Source: Spirochaetales bacterium (GTDB taxonomy: Bacteria; Spirochaetota; Spirochaetia; DTKZ01). From it: a stretch of 6,948 bases of DNA. Position numbers and translations under genes: made by a program. The notes beneath the pieces were generated by a model. That model was not told the origin of the DNA and did no database searches. It saw only the letters and a list, made by a program, of their open reading frames with translations. Below are positions 1 through 4,561 of this stretch, in pieces. Positions within the stretch are counted from its first letter, which is position 1. Every line of letters begins with the position of its first letter. Location: the NCBI GenBank assembly GCA_031280945.1, contig JAITGB010000229.1:1-6948 (forward strand), given 5' to 3'.

Positions 1-23
1 GTTTTTTCGGTTACATTTTCCGC

Positions 24-854
24 GTGGAAAAAAACGCCGGTCTTGAAAATTTTCGGAAAATCGTACGGACGCACTACAAACGCTTCGGCAGGGTTTTTCC
101 GTGGAGAGAAACTTTAGACGCCTACAAAATTACCGTGTCGGAAATCATGCTGCAGCAAACCGGAACAGAGCGCGTGGTGAAAAAATATCCGCCGTTTATC
201 GAAGCCTTTCCCTCTTTTGAAAGCCTCGCCGGCGCTCCTTTGCGGGATGTTCTGGCTCTCTGGCAGGGTCTGGGCTACAACCGCCGCGCGAAGGCCCTCA
301 AGGAAACAGCCCTGCGCGTATGCCGCGACCACGAGGGTAAACTGCCGGAGGACCGCGCTTCTCTCCTCGCGCTTCCGGGAATAGGCCCGGGAACAGCGGG
401 GTCTCTGGCGGCCTTTGTCTACAACAAGCCTTCGGTTTTTATAGAAACAAATATTCGTAGGGTTTTTCTCCACTTCTTTTTTGCGGGAAAGCAAAACGTC
501 CACGACAGGGAAATTCTTCCCCTTGTGGAAGATGCGCTGGACAGGAAAAATCCCCGGCTCTGGTACTACGCCCTTATGGACTACGGGGTTTACCTGAAAA
601 GCCTCTACCCCAATCCCAACCGGCGCTCGGCCCACTACGCCGTGCAGTCCCGTTTTGAAAACTCAAACCGTCAGGTGCGGGGCAGGATTATCAAGGCTCT
701 TTCGGGAAACAGGGGCGGAAAAAGGCGGGGGCTTTCCCTTGCGGAGCTTATGAGCGAAACGGGTTTTGATGCGGGGAGGGTGTTGTCCGCCGCGGAGGAG
801 CTCTCCGCGGAAGGCATGGTTGCCGAACACGAGGAACGCTACAGAATTTCCTAA
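24..854 (+). CDS. Clusterless MutY-like HhH-GPD DNA glycosylase
   Basis: Probable base-excision-repair glycosylase of the HhH-GPD superfamily, nearest to adenine glycosylase MutY, acting on chromosomal DNA. Visible motifs: SEIMLQQT at residues 39-46 (E40 matches the MutY catalytic Glu), WQGLGYNRRAKAL at 80-92, and the helix-hairpin-helix LPGIGPGTAG at 117-126. The usual catalytic Asp, 23 residues after the hairpin Pro in E. coli MutY (LDGNVKRV), is Glu here: IETNIRRV, E141. The C-terminal 4Fe-4S cysteines are absent. MDYGVYLK (185-192) aligns with MDLGAMIC, so the first ligand is Lys, and PNPNRRSAHY follows. The only cysteine is C100. There is no NUDIX-like domain; residues about 217-276 look like a small winged helix. 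At 276 aa it is shorter than MutY (about 350). The frame is open to the left edge and the GTG at 24 has no clear ribosome site, so the true start may lie upstream. Substrate uncertain. Confidence 0.85.
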   Translation: MEKNAGLENFRKIVRTHYKRFGRVFPWRETLDAYKITVSEIMLQQTGTERVVKKYPPFIEAFPSFESLAGAPLRDVLALWQGLGYNRRAKALKETALRVCRDHEGKLPEDRASLLALPGIGPGTAGSLAAFVYNKPSVFIETNIRRVFLHFFFAGKQNVHDREILPLVEDALDRKNPRLWYYALMDYGVYLKSLYPNPNRRSAHYAVQSRFENSNRQVRGRIIKALSGNRGGKRRGLSLAELMSETGFDAGRVLSAAEELSAEGMVAEHEERYRIS

Positions 855-857
855 AAG

Positions 858-872
858 TTGCGCGAAGCGCAA
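858..872. repeat. Stem-loop with GAA loop
   Basis: TTGCGC-GAA-GCGCAA, a perfect 6-bp stem with a GAA triloop, beginning 3 nt after the glycosylase stop codon. No T tract follows, so it is not a canonical intrinsic terminator on the + strand, though it could stabilise the 3' end of the mRNA. The exact reverse complement of all 15 nt recurs at 1080-1094. Confidence 0.8.
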
Positions 873-883
873 GGGATAGAAGC
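867..883 (-). repeat. Dispersed 17-nt repeat, copy 1 (inverted)
   Basis: The minus strand reads GCTTCTATCCCTTGCGC, identical over 17 nt to the + strand at 5109-5125. Shorter relatives on the + strand: AATCCCTTGCGC at 4072-4083 and AGTCCCTTGCGC near 1055-1066. It overlaps the right half of the 858-872 hairpin. Confidence 0.7.
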
Positions 884-924
884 CAGGGCTACTGCATTTA
901 CTTTTTTTGAAGATTCATGGCACA

Positions 925-949
925 TTTTTTGACGCTATGCGTCAAAAAA
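925..949. repeat. Perfect 11-bp palindromic stem-loop
   Basis: TTTTTTGACGC-TAT-GCGTCAAAAAA: an 11-bp perfect stem with a TAT loop. On either strand the T run comes before the stem and is paired with the A run, so there is no free U tract after the hairpin as an intrinsic terminator needs. Function unknown; it may be a protein-binding palindrome or part of the repeat element. Confidence 0.8.
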
Positions 950-974
950 CCGGGCTTTTCGCTCCAATTCCTCA

Positions 975-991
975 AAGCCGCTTCGCGGCTT
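975..991. repeat. Stem-loop with TTC loop
   Basis: AAGCCGC-TTC-GCGGCTT, a perfect 7-bp stem. Read on the minus strand the loop is GAA and the tip is GCGAAGC, as in the hairpins at 858-872, 1080-1094 and 4130-4160. Confidence 0.8.
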
Positions 992-998
992 CTGCGGG

Positions 999-1014
999 AT
1001 TTCCGCTTCAATCC
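999..1014 (+). repeat. Dispersed repeat relative (TTTCCGCTTC block)
   Basis: ATTTCCGCTTCAATCC resembles CTTTCCGCTTCTATCC at 5104-5119 with two differences in 16 nt. It is probably another member of the repeat family that includes 867-883 and 5109-5125. Confidence 0.5.
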
Positions 1015-1033
1015 AGGATGCATGGACGAGCAG

Positions 1034-1050
1034 CAATCCCAACGGGATTG
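1034..1050. repeat. Stem-loop with AAC loop
   Basis: CAATCCC-AAC-GGGATTG, a perfect 7-bp stem with a 3-nt loop, in the intergenic hairpin cluster before the phosphate transporter gene. Confidence 0.75.
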
Positions 1051-1079
1051 CGACCAGTCCCTTGCGCCCCACGGCCTTC

Positions 1080-1094
1080 TTGCGCTTCGCGCAA
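1080..1094. repeat. Stem-loop with TTC loop, inverted copy of 858-872
   Basis: TTGCGC-TTC-GCGCAA is the exact 15-nt reverse complement of 858-872. The two copies nearly bracket the non-coding region. Confidence 0.8.
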
Positions 1095-1151
1095 TTTGAT
1101 TTTGTGTAGTGGGGGTAAATGCAGCCGCCCTGTTCATACGCTTTTCTTTAC

Positions 1152-1179
1152 TTGCACTTCCCCCGCAAGATGAGTACAC
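1152..1179 (+). promoter_or_regulatory. Weak candidate sigma-70-type promoter for the transporter
   Basis: TTGCAC (1152-1157) and TACACT (1174-1179) are separated by 16 nt. Both hexamers are imperfect. Transcription would begin near 1186, almost at the ATG at 1189, giving a nearly leaderless mRNA. That would fit the lack of a convincing ribosome site before this ATG. Confidence 0.25.
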
Positions 1180-1188
1180 TCGCCGTGA

Positions 1189-2898
1189 ATGATTCTAAGA
1201 ATTCTGCAAATTTTCGGCGCGCTGGGCATTTTTCTCTACGGCATGAAGATGATGAGCGACGGCATCCAAAAGTCCGCCGGCTCGCGGGTCAAAACGGCTC
1301 TGGACTACATGACGATTAACCGCTGTACGGCTGTCCTTACGGGCTTTCTGGTTACGGGGGTGATTCAGTCTTCGTCGGCGACTACGGTTATGGTGGTGAG
1401 CTTAGTCAACGCGGGGCTTTTCAATTTGACGCAGGCCATAGGCGTTATTCTGGGGGCGAACATAGGGACAACCGTTACGGGCTGGATTGTGGCTGTTGTG
1501 GGGTTTAAGTTCGACATAGCGGCGTTTGCCCTGCCGGCCATAGCCCTTGCGGCGCCGCTTGTTTTTGTGCCGCGCTTCGGGCATGAGAACGCGGGCGAGG
1601 CTCTTATGGGTTTCGGGCTTCTTTTTTTGGGACTTTCCCTCCTGAAAAACAGTGTCCCCGATATAAAGAGCAGCCCCGAAGTTCTCGAATTTCTGGGAGC
1701 TTTTACGAACCGCGGTTTCGGGAGTTTTCTCATCTTTGTCGCCGCGGGAACGCTTGTTACCATAATTGTCCAGTCCTCCAGCGCGGCGATGGCGATTACG
1801 CTCACAATGGCGTATTCCGGCTGGATTGATTACCCCAGCGCGGCCTGCCTCGTTCTTGGAGAGAACATAGGCACTACGATTACGGCCTATCTTGCGTCCC
1901 TGGGAGCGAACATCAACGCGCGGCGGGCGGCCCGCGCCCATACGCTGTTTAATGTTATGGGCGTTGTGTGGATGGCGCTCTTCTTCTCCCCCTTCCTCAA
2001 AGCCATAGCGGCGATTATCCCCGAAACCCCTGGCGACATGGGCTACATAGCCACGCGGCTCGCGCTTTTCCACACTCTTTTTAACGTAACGAACACTGTT
2101 CTTTTTCTGCCGTTCATAAAACCTTTCTCGCGGCTCGTAAGTTTTCTCGTCAAGGCAAGAACGGGCGAAAACGAAGAACGCTACAGGCTTTTCTACTCTC
2201 CTGCGGGGCTGGGGCAGTCAGCGGAAATAAACATCATCAAGGCCCAGGCTGAAATCAAAAAAATGGTGGAGCTTCTTGAAAATATATTCCGGGGAGCTAC
2301 AGACGCGGTGCTTGCTCCGCACAAGGACGCGCGGAGGCTCGCCCAGAGAGTGGACGAAGAAGAATCCCTCCTTGCGCTCATGCACGAGGAGATTTCGCAG
2401 TTTTTGGTTCACTGCTCGCGGGAACATATCTCCACAAAAAGCCTTGAGAGGCTCAACCTCCTTATCAGGGTCTGTAACGAAAGCGCAAGCATAGGCGACT
2501 CCTGCCGCAAAATGACCTCCTGCGCCCTTGTAAAAGCCGAGAAGAAAATAGAGTTCGACAAACAGGGGGGAGAAGAAATCCGGCACTACGCGGGGCTTGT
2601 AAAAAACTTTCTGGATTTTAACCTGAAACATCTGGGCACACGGCTTTCCGACAGCCAGCTTCTGGAAGCCGAAGCCCTTGAAAATTCCATAGACGGAACA
2701 CGGGATATTCTGCGAAAAGCTTCGCAGAAAAGACTCAAAACAGGCTCATCAAGCGTGAAAACGGAAATCCTCTATATAGATATTCTCCGCCACATAGAAC
2801 ACGTAGGAGACCACTCCTTTGAAATCTCCCGCTGCCTCCACAGAATGACGGCCAGACATTCCTCCCCGGTTTTTGGCCGGACGGGCGCGGACATATAA
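1189..2898 (+). CDS. Na+/phosphate cotransporter with C-terminal PhoU-like domain
   Basis: Inner-membrane sodium-dependent phosphate transporter (Na_Pi_cotrans family, bacterial NptA/YjbB type), 569 aa. It shows the inverted-duplicate signature of the family: QSSSATT at residues 60-66 with GANIGTT at 89-95, then QSSSAAM at 195-201 with GENIGTT at 224-230. These QSSS and GxNIGTT motifs form the substrate and sodium site in known relatives. The N-terminus LRILQIFGALGIFLYGMKMMSDG is typical of the family and supports the ATG at 1189. Hydrophobic segments continue to about residue 330. From about 344 to 560 the protein is soluble, helical and charged, and matches the PhoU-like domain often fused to these transporters, presumably for control by phosphate status. 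The end HIEHVGDHSFEISRCLHRM is a PhoU-like helix. No strong ribosome site is seen. The stop overlaps the ribosome site of the next gene, indicating an operon. Confidence 0.92.
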   Translation: MILRILQIFGALGIFLYGMKMMSDGIQKSAGSRVKTALDYMTINRCTAVLTGFLVTGVIQSSSATTVMVVSLVNAGLFNLTQAIGVILGANIGTTVTGWIVAVVGFKFDIAAFALPAIALAAPLVFVPRFGHENAGEALMGFGLLFLGLSLLKNSVPDIKSSPEVLEFLGAFTNRGFGSFLIFVAAGTLVTIIVQSSSAAMAITLTMAYSGWIDYPSAACLVLGENIGTTITAYLASLGANINARRAARAHTLFNVMGVVWMALFFSPFLKAIAAIIPETPGDMGYIATRLALFHTLFNVTNTVLFLPFIKPFSRLVSFLVKARTGENEERYRLFYSPAGLGQSAEINIIKAQAEIKKMVELLENIFRGATDAVLAPHKDARRLAQRVDEEESLLALMHEEISQFLVHCSREHISTKSLERLNLLIRVCNESASIGDSCRKMTSCALVKAEKKIEFDKQGGEEIRHYAGLVKNFLDFNLKHLGTRLSDSQLLEAEALENSIDGTRDILRKASQKRLKTGSSSVKTEILYIDILRHIEHVGDHSFEISRCLHRMTARHSSPVFGRTGADI

Positions 2899-2902
2899 GG
2901 GG
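2897..2902 (+). promoter_or_regulatory. Ribosome binding site overlapping the upstream stop codon
   Basis: AAGGGG shares its AA with the TAA stop (2896-2898) of the transporter gene and lies 8 nt before the GTG at 2911. This supports the GTG start and suggests translational coupling of the two genes. Confidence 0.7.
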
Positions 2903-2910
2903 CCCCTCAA

Positions 2911-3681
2911 GTGAAACTCACGTTTCTGGGCACCGGAACCTCCCACGGAATTCCCGTCATAGGCTGCCGCTGCCCCGTCTGCACCTCCACTGACCCCAAA
3001 AACAAGCGAACCCGCTCCTCCCTCCTTGTCGAAGACACCATCGAGGGCATAAACAGCAAAATCCTCATAGACACCGCCCCCGAATTCCGCCTCCAGGCCC
3101 TCTCTGCGGGGCTCACCAGCCTCCGCGCCGTCCTCTACACCCACGCCCACGCAGACCACCTCCACGGCATAGACGACCTCAGGAGCTTTGGAGGAGAGAC
3201 GCCCGTAGGCGTATACGGAGCCGAAGAAACTCTCGCGGAAATTAAAAAGCGTTTTCCCTACATATTTGAAATCCCCCTGCAGGAAGGCGGAGGAATTCCC
3301 CGGCTCGCCCTCACCCCCATACAGCCCGGCCCCTTCCGCGCGGGAGGCTTCCCCTGTACGGCAATCCCCCTCAAACACGGAAAGCTCAACATTTTCGGCT
3401 ACAGGTTCGGCCCCGCGGCCTACATAACCGACTGCAGCCATATCCCCGCCTCCGCGCGGACGCAGCTTGAAGGGCTCGAAGTCCTCATCATCAACGGCCT
3501 GCGCCCCGCGCCCCACCAGACCCACTTCAGCATAGGCGAAGCCCTCGCGGAAATCGCGCGGCTTAAACCCACAAGAGCCTACCTCACGCACTTCAACCAC
3601 GAAGTTGACCACGAAACAATAAAAAAAGAGCTGCCAGAGGGGACAGCTCCTTCATACGACGGACTCACCGTAGTCCTTTAG
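2911..3681 (+). CDS. PhnP-like MBL-fold metal-dependent phosphodiesterase
   Basis: Cytosolic metallo-beta-lactamase-fold hydrolase of the PhnP/COG1235 type, 256 aa. The N-terminus MKLTFLGTGTSHGIPVIGC is characteristic. C19, C21 and C24 form the GCxCxxC structural-zinc motif of PhnP. The catalytic motif is THAHADH (H78, H80, D82, H83), with further likely metal ligands H156, D174 and H227, and PHQTHFS at 201-207 as in PhnP. PhnP hydrolyses 5-phosphoribosyl 1,2-cyclic phosphate in the C-P lyase pathway, but no phn gene is present here. Many such homologues lie outside phn operons and their substrates are unknown. It starts 12 nt after the phosphate transporter stop and is probably co-transcribed and coupled to it, which fits a role in phosphate scavenging. 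The sequence is strongly C-rich on the coding strand. Its stop overlaps the convergent rpmB stop by 4 nt. Confidence 0.88.
   Translation: MKLTFLGTGTSHGIPVIGCRCPVCTSTDPKNKRTRSSLLVEDTIEGINSKILIDTAPEFRLQALSAGLTSLRAVLYTHAHADHLHGIDDLRSFGGETPVGVYGAEETLAEIKKRFPYIFEIPLQEGGGIPRLALTPIQPGPFRAGGFPCTAIPLKHGKLNIFGYRFGPAAYITDCSHIPASARTQLEGLEVLIINGLRPAPHQTHFSIGEALAEIARLKPTRAYLTHFNHEVDHETIKKELPEGTAPSYDGLTVVL
3621..3649 (-). terminator. Intrinsic terminator of rpmB, inside the MBL gene
   Basis: Read on the minus strand: GAGCTGTC, a CCCTCT loop, then GGCAGCTC (8-bp stem with one G-U pair, 3649-3628), followed at once by seven T residues (3627-3621). It begins 28 nt past the rpmB stop and lies within the last coding 60 nt of the convergent MBL-fold gene. 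A classic strong Rho-independent terminator. Confidence 0.8.
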
Positions 3682-3866
3682 ACCTTCACAACCTTTCCGC
3701 TTTTCAGGCACCGCGCGCAGACCTTCAGAGTCGTCTTGGTCGCCCCCACCATAGTCTTAACCTTGATAAGATTCGGCTTCCATACCCGCCTGAGAGCGTT
3801 TTTCGCGTGGCTTACAGTATTGCCGCTCACAGTACCCTTTCCGCAAATATCACATCGCCTCGCCAT
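3678..3866 (-). CDS. rpmB: 50S ribosomal protein L28 (bL28)
   Basis: A 62-aa protein of the large ribosomal subunit. It begins MARRCDICGKGTVSGNTVSH and ends in the CARCLKSGKVVKV pattern typical of L28. Four cysteines (C5, C8, C50, C53) form the zinc-ribbon version of the protein. The central RRVWKPNLIKVK region is the basic rRNA-binding core. The start is the ATG read from 3866 and not an upstream in-frame codon: it matches the family N-terminus, and AAGGTGG (3879-3873) lies 6 nt before it. The frame stays open upstream to 4085, but that extension runs through repeat hairpins and is not L28-like. It is transcribed alone, convergent with the MBL-fold gene, with a 4-nt overlap of the two stop codons and its own terminator at 3621-3649. 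Confidence 0.97.
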   Translation of the reverse strand: MARRCDICGKGTVSGNTVSHAKNALRRVWKPNLIKVKTMVGATKTTLKVCARCLKSGKVVKV

Positions 3867-3872
3867 CAGTAT

Positions 3873-3879
3873 CCACCTT
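3873..3879 (-). promoter_or_regulatory. Ribosome binding site of rpmB
   Basis: AAGGTGG on the minus strand, 6 nt before the ATG of rpmB. It fixes the start of the short 62-residue protein over the longer open frame. Confidence 0.75.
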
Positions 3880-3895
3880 GAAATAAGATACTCCA

Positions 3896-3924
3896 AAACT
3901 ACCACACTCCCCCAAAAATGTCCA
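3896..3924 (-). promoter_or_regulatory. Candidate rpmB promoter
   Basis: On the minus strand TGGACA (3924-3919, five of six to TTGACA) is followed after exactly 17 nt by TAGTTT (3901-3896, a poor match to TATAAT). Transcription would start near 3889, about 23 nt before the ATG. Plausible position, weak -10. Confidence 0.35.
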
Positions 3925-3981
3925 GCCCCATACAGACTATCAATCGGAGTTCTAGGAAGATGAGGAATTTGGGCGCATCTC

Positions 3982-4010
3982 TGCGCTTTTTCCTGAAGGG
4001 AAAAAGCGCA
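3982..4010. repeat. Stem-loop A, 12-bp perfect stem
   Basis: TGCGCTTTTTCC pairs perfectly with GGAAAAAGCGCA around a TGAAG loop. First of a run of closely spaced hairpins. No free T tract follows on either strand. Confidence 0.8.
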
Positions 4011-4024
4011 AAGTCGGGCTTTGC

Positions 4025-4067
4025 GGGGCTTCGGCATTGCCCTGCCGGGCAATGCGCCTTCGGCCCC
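4025..4067. repeat. Stem-loop B, two-part stem
   Basis: An inner 9-bp perfect stem GCATTGCCC-TGCC-GGGCAATGC (4034-4055) and an outer GGGGC/GCCCC pairing (4025-4029 with 4063-4067), separated by an internal loop rich in TTCG. Confidence 0.7.
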
Positions 4068-4085
4068 CTCCAATCCCTTGCGCAC

Positions 4086-4116
4086 CGCGGGATTTTGCAG
4101 GCAGCAAAATCCCGCG
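4086..4116. repeat. Stem-loop C, 13-bp perfect stem
   Basis: CGCGGGATTTTGC pairs perfectly with GCAAAATCCCGCG around an AGGCA loop. A copy of the TCCCTTGCGC repeat motif sits just upstream at 4074-4083. Confidence 0.8.
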
Positions 4117-4129
4117 CAGACCTATTACC

Positions 4130-4160
4130 CCGCATGGTTTTGCTTCGCAAAACCATGCGG
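4130..4160. repeat. Stem-loop D, 14-bp perfect stem with TTC loop
   Basis: CCGCATGGTTTTGC pairs perfectly with GCAAAACCATGCGG around TTC. On the minus strand the tip is GCGAAGC. This is the longest perfect stem in the window. Confidence 0.85.
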
Positions 4161-4196
4161 CGGCACGGCCCACGGCCTCATCTCCCCCGGAATTTC

Positions 4197-4221
4197 CCGC
4201 GAAATTTCGCGGCGGAGCCGC
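4197..4221. repeat. Overlapping palindrome and small hairpin
   Basis: CCGCGAAATTTCGCGG (4197-4212) is a perfect 16-nt palindrome. It overlaps GCGGC-GGA-GCCGC (4209-4221), a 5-bp stem. Both cannot form at once, so they are mutually exclusive structures. Confidence 0.7.
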
Positions 4222-4285
4222 TCAATCAGCGAAACACGAACAAGAACACAAAAAAAGAAAAGAACAAATTCCCTATCTCTGCCCC

Positions 4286-4313
4286 TTTCGTGCGTTTTCG
4301 TGTCTTTCGCGGG
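4286..4313 (-). repeat. Dispersed 28-nt repeat, inverted copy
   Basis: The minus strand begins CCCGCGAAAGACACGAAAA and matches the + strand at 4473-4500 in 25 of 28 positions by hand count. Translated, it gives the FVRFRVFRG-like reading that I recall from spurious proteins over intergenic repeats in many genomes. Confidence 0.7.
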
Positions 4314-4339
4314 AAATTCCCTATAACGGCCCGTCCGCC
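4312..4339 (+). repeat. 28-bp perfect direct repeat, left copy
   Basis: Begins GGAAATTCCCTATAACGG and ends CCCGTCCGCC; identical over 28 nt to 5171-5198, 859 bp downstream. The two copies bracket the toxin-antitoxin pair and its degenerate duplicate. The core AAATTCCCTAT occurs a third time at 4266-4276. Confidence 0.9.
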
Positions 4340-4368
4340 CACAGAACATCACAACCACAACAGCATGG

Positions 4369-4434
4369 ATGACAGAATTCCTTAACCGCCTTGAGAAGCA
4401 CCACAGCGCAGCGTTTTCGCTGCGTGAACATTAG
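4369..4434 (+). pseudogene. Remnant of a toxin gene 3' end
   Basis: The last 29 nt (4406-4434, ending CAT TAG) align without gaps to the end of the intact toxin gene (4797-4825), with 20 of 29 identical by hand count. The following 34 nt align to the start of the antitoxin gene. A 21-codon frame from the ATG at 4369 (MTEFLNRLEKHHSAAFSLREH) ends at this stop, but its 5' part shows no similarity I can see to the intact toxin. I read it as the tail of an earlier or second toxin gene, not as a functional gene. Confidence 0.5.
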
Positions 4435-4452
4435 GCGGACGCTATGCCTAAT
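4430..4452. repeat. 7-bp inverted repeat over stop and start codons
   Basis: ATTAGGC (4430-4436) and GCCTAAT (4446-4452) pair around 9 nt. The structure covers the remnant toxin stop and the remnant antitoxin ATG. It is not conserved at the intact junction, so it may be accidental. Confidence 0.35.
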
Positions 4453-4560
4453 TTGACCGAAGAAGAAGACCTCCCGCAAAAGACACGAAAATCCACGAAA
4501 TGGAAGAATTTGAAAATGGAATTTGAAACCCGGCTTGGCTTTCCTGTTGTTTTTGGGTAG
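4444..4560 (+). pseudogene. Truncated antitoxin gene start, interrupted by a dispersed repeat
   Basis: The frame starts MPNLTEEED against MPDLTEEEA of the intact antitoxin at 4835. ATTTGACCGAAGAAGAAG is identical in both (4451-4468 and 4842-4859), and AGGCGG stands in the ribosome-site position. Similarity stops at 4468; from 4473 the sequence is the 28-nt dispersed repeat, so the rest of the frame (QKTRKSTKWKNLKMEF and onward) is repeat-derived. It ends with TAG at 4558-4560, one base before the ATG of the intact toxin at 4562. Very likely a broken copy, though translation of the 38-codon frame could still occur and might feed ribosomes to the toxin start. Confidence 0.6.
4473..4500 (+). repeat. 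Dispersed 28-nt repeat, direct copy
   Basis: Begins CCCGCAAAAGACACGAAAA; 25 of 28 positions match the reverse complement of 4286-4313. It starts a few bases after the truncated antitoxin loses similarity to the intact gene. Just beyond it GAATTTGAAA occurs twice (4506-4515 and 4519-4528). Confidence 0.7.
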
Positions 4561-4561
4561 C

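Larger units (their letters stand above)
892..1124. repeat. Possible MITE-like element with 10-bp terminal inverted repeats
   Basis: CTGCATTTAC at 892-901 is the exact reverse complement of GTAAATGCAG at 1115-1124. The pair encloses 213 bp of hairpin-rich non-coding DNA, a size and structure like a miniature inverted-repeat element. No flanking target-site duplication is obvious. A 10-bp match in a region this size can arise by chance, so this is a weak call. Confidence 0.3.
855..1188. other. Hairpin-rich intergenic region without a convincing gene
   Basis: These 334 bp separate the glycosylase gene from the phosphate transporter gene. Open frames exist on both strands, but they read straight through perfect hairpins and have biased, low-information composition, so I do not call a gene. 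The DNA holds five short perfect stem-loops (listed separately), a copy of a dispersed repeat at 999-1014, its inverted relative at 867-883, and a 10-bp inverted pair at 892-901 and 1115-1124. It resembles REP-type intergenic repeat DNA. Confidence 0.7.
4189..4320. repeat. 16-bp inverted repeat pair enclosing 100 bp
   Basis: GGAATTTCCCGCGAAA at 4189-4204 is the exact reverse complement of TTTCGCGGGAAATTCC at 4305-4320. The right arm runs into the 28-bp direct repeat (4312-4339). The enclosed 100 bp is A-rich and carries GAACAC/CACGAA-type short repeats. Nothing in it looks coding. Confidence 0.75.
3867..4561. other. Gene-poor repeat region upstream of rpmB and the toxin-antitoxin pair
   Basis: About 700 bp with no intact gene. 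From right to left of rpmB it holds the rpmB leader, a run of strong stem-loops (3982-4221), a 16-bp inverted pair (4189-4204 and 4305-4320), one copy of a 28-bp direct repeat (4312-4339), two inverted copies of a 28-nt dispersed repeat (4286-4313 and 4473-4500), and remains of a toxin/antitoxin boundary (4402-4468). Long open frames here cross the hairpins and are not credible. Confidence 0.75.

Noticed and set aside
925..949. Bidirectional intrinsic terminator
   Set aside because: The T run is paired within the stem and precedes it on both strands; no free T tract follows.
898..1179. 93-codon minus-strand open frame
   Set aside because: It reads through four perfect hairpins and a dispersed repeat, has no recognisable motif and is rich in Arg/Ser as expected from repeat DNA.
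2749..3612. 287-codon minus-strand open frame
   Set aside because: It is antisense to the clearly conserved MBL-fold and transporter genes, and its Gly/Val/Arg-rich product has no motifs.
3678..4085. Longer 135-residue version of L28
   Set aside because: The extra N-terminal part comes from hairpin DNA, while the internal ATG has a good ribosome site and the exact family N-terminus.
3982..4221. CRISPR array
   Set aside because: The hairpin units differ in sequence and have no constant repeat or uniform spacers.
3918..4385. 155-codon + strand open frame
   Set aside because: It crosses the whole stem-loop array and both inverted repeats. The FVRFRVFRG-like stretch is the translation of a dispersed repeat.
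4523..4561. TTG start adding 13 residues to the toxin
   Set aside because: The added residues lie just beyond the dispersed repeat and overlap the remnant antitoxin frame; there is no ribosome site for the TTG.
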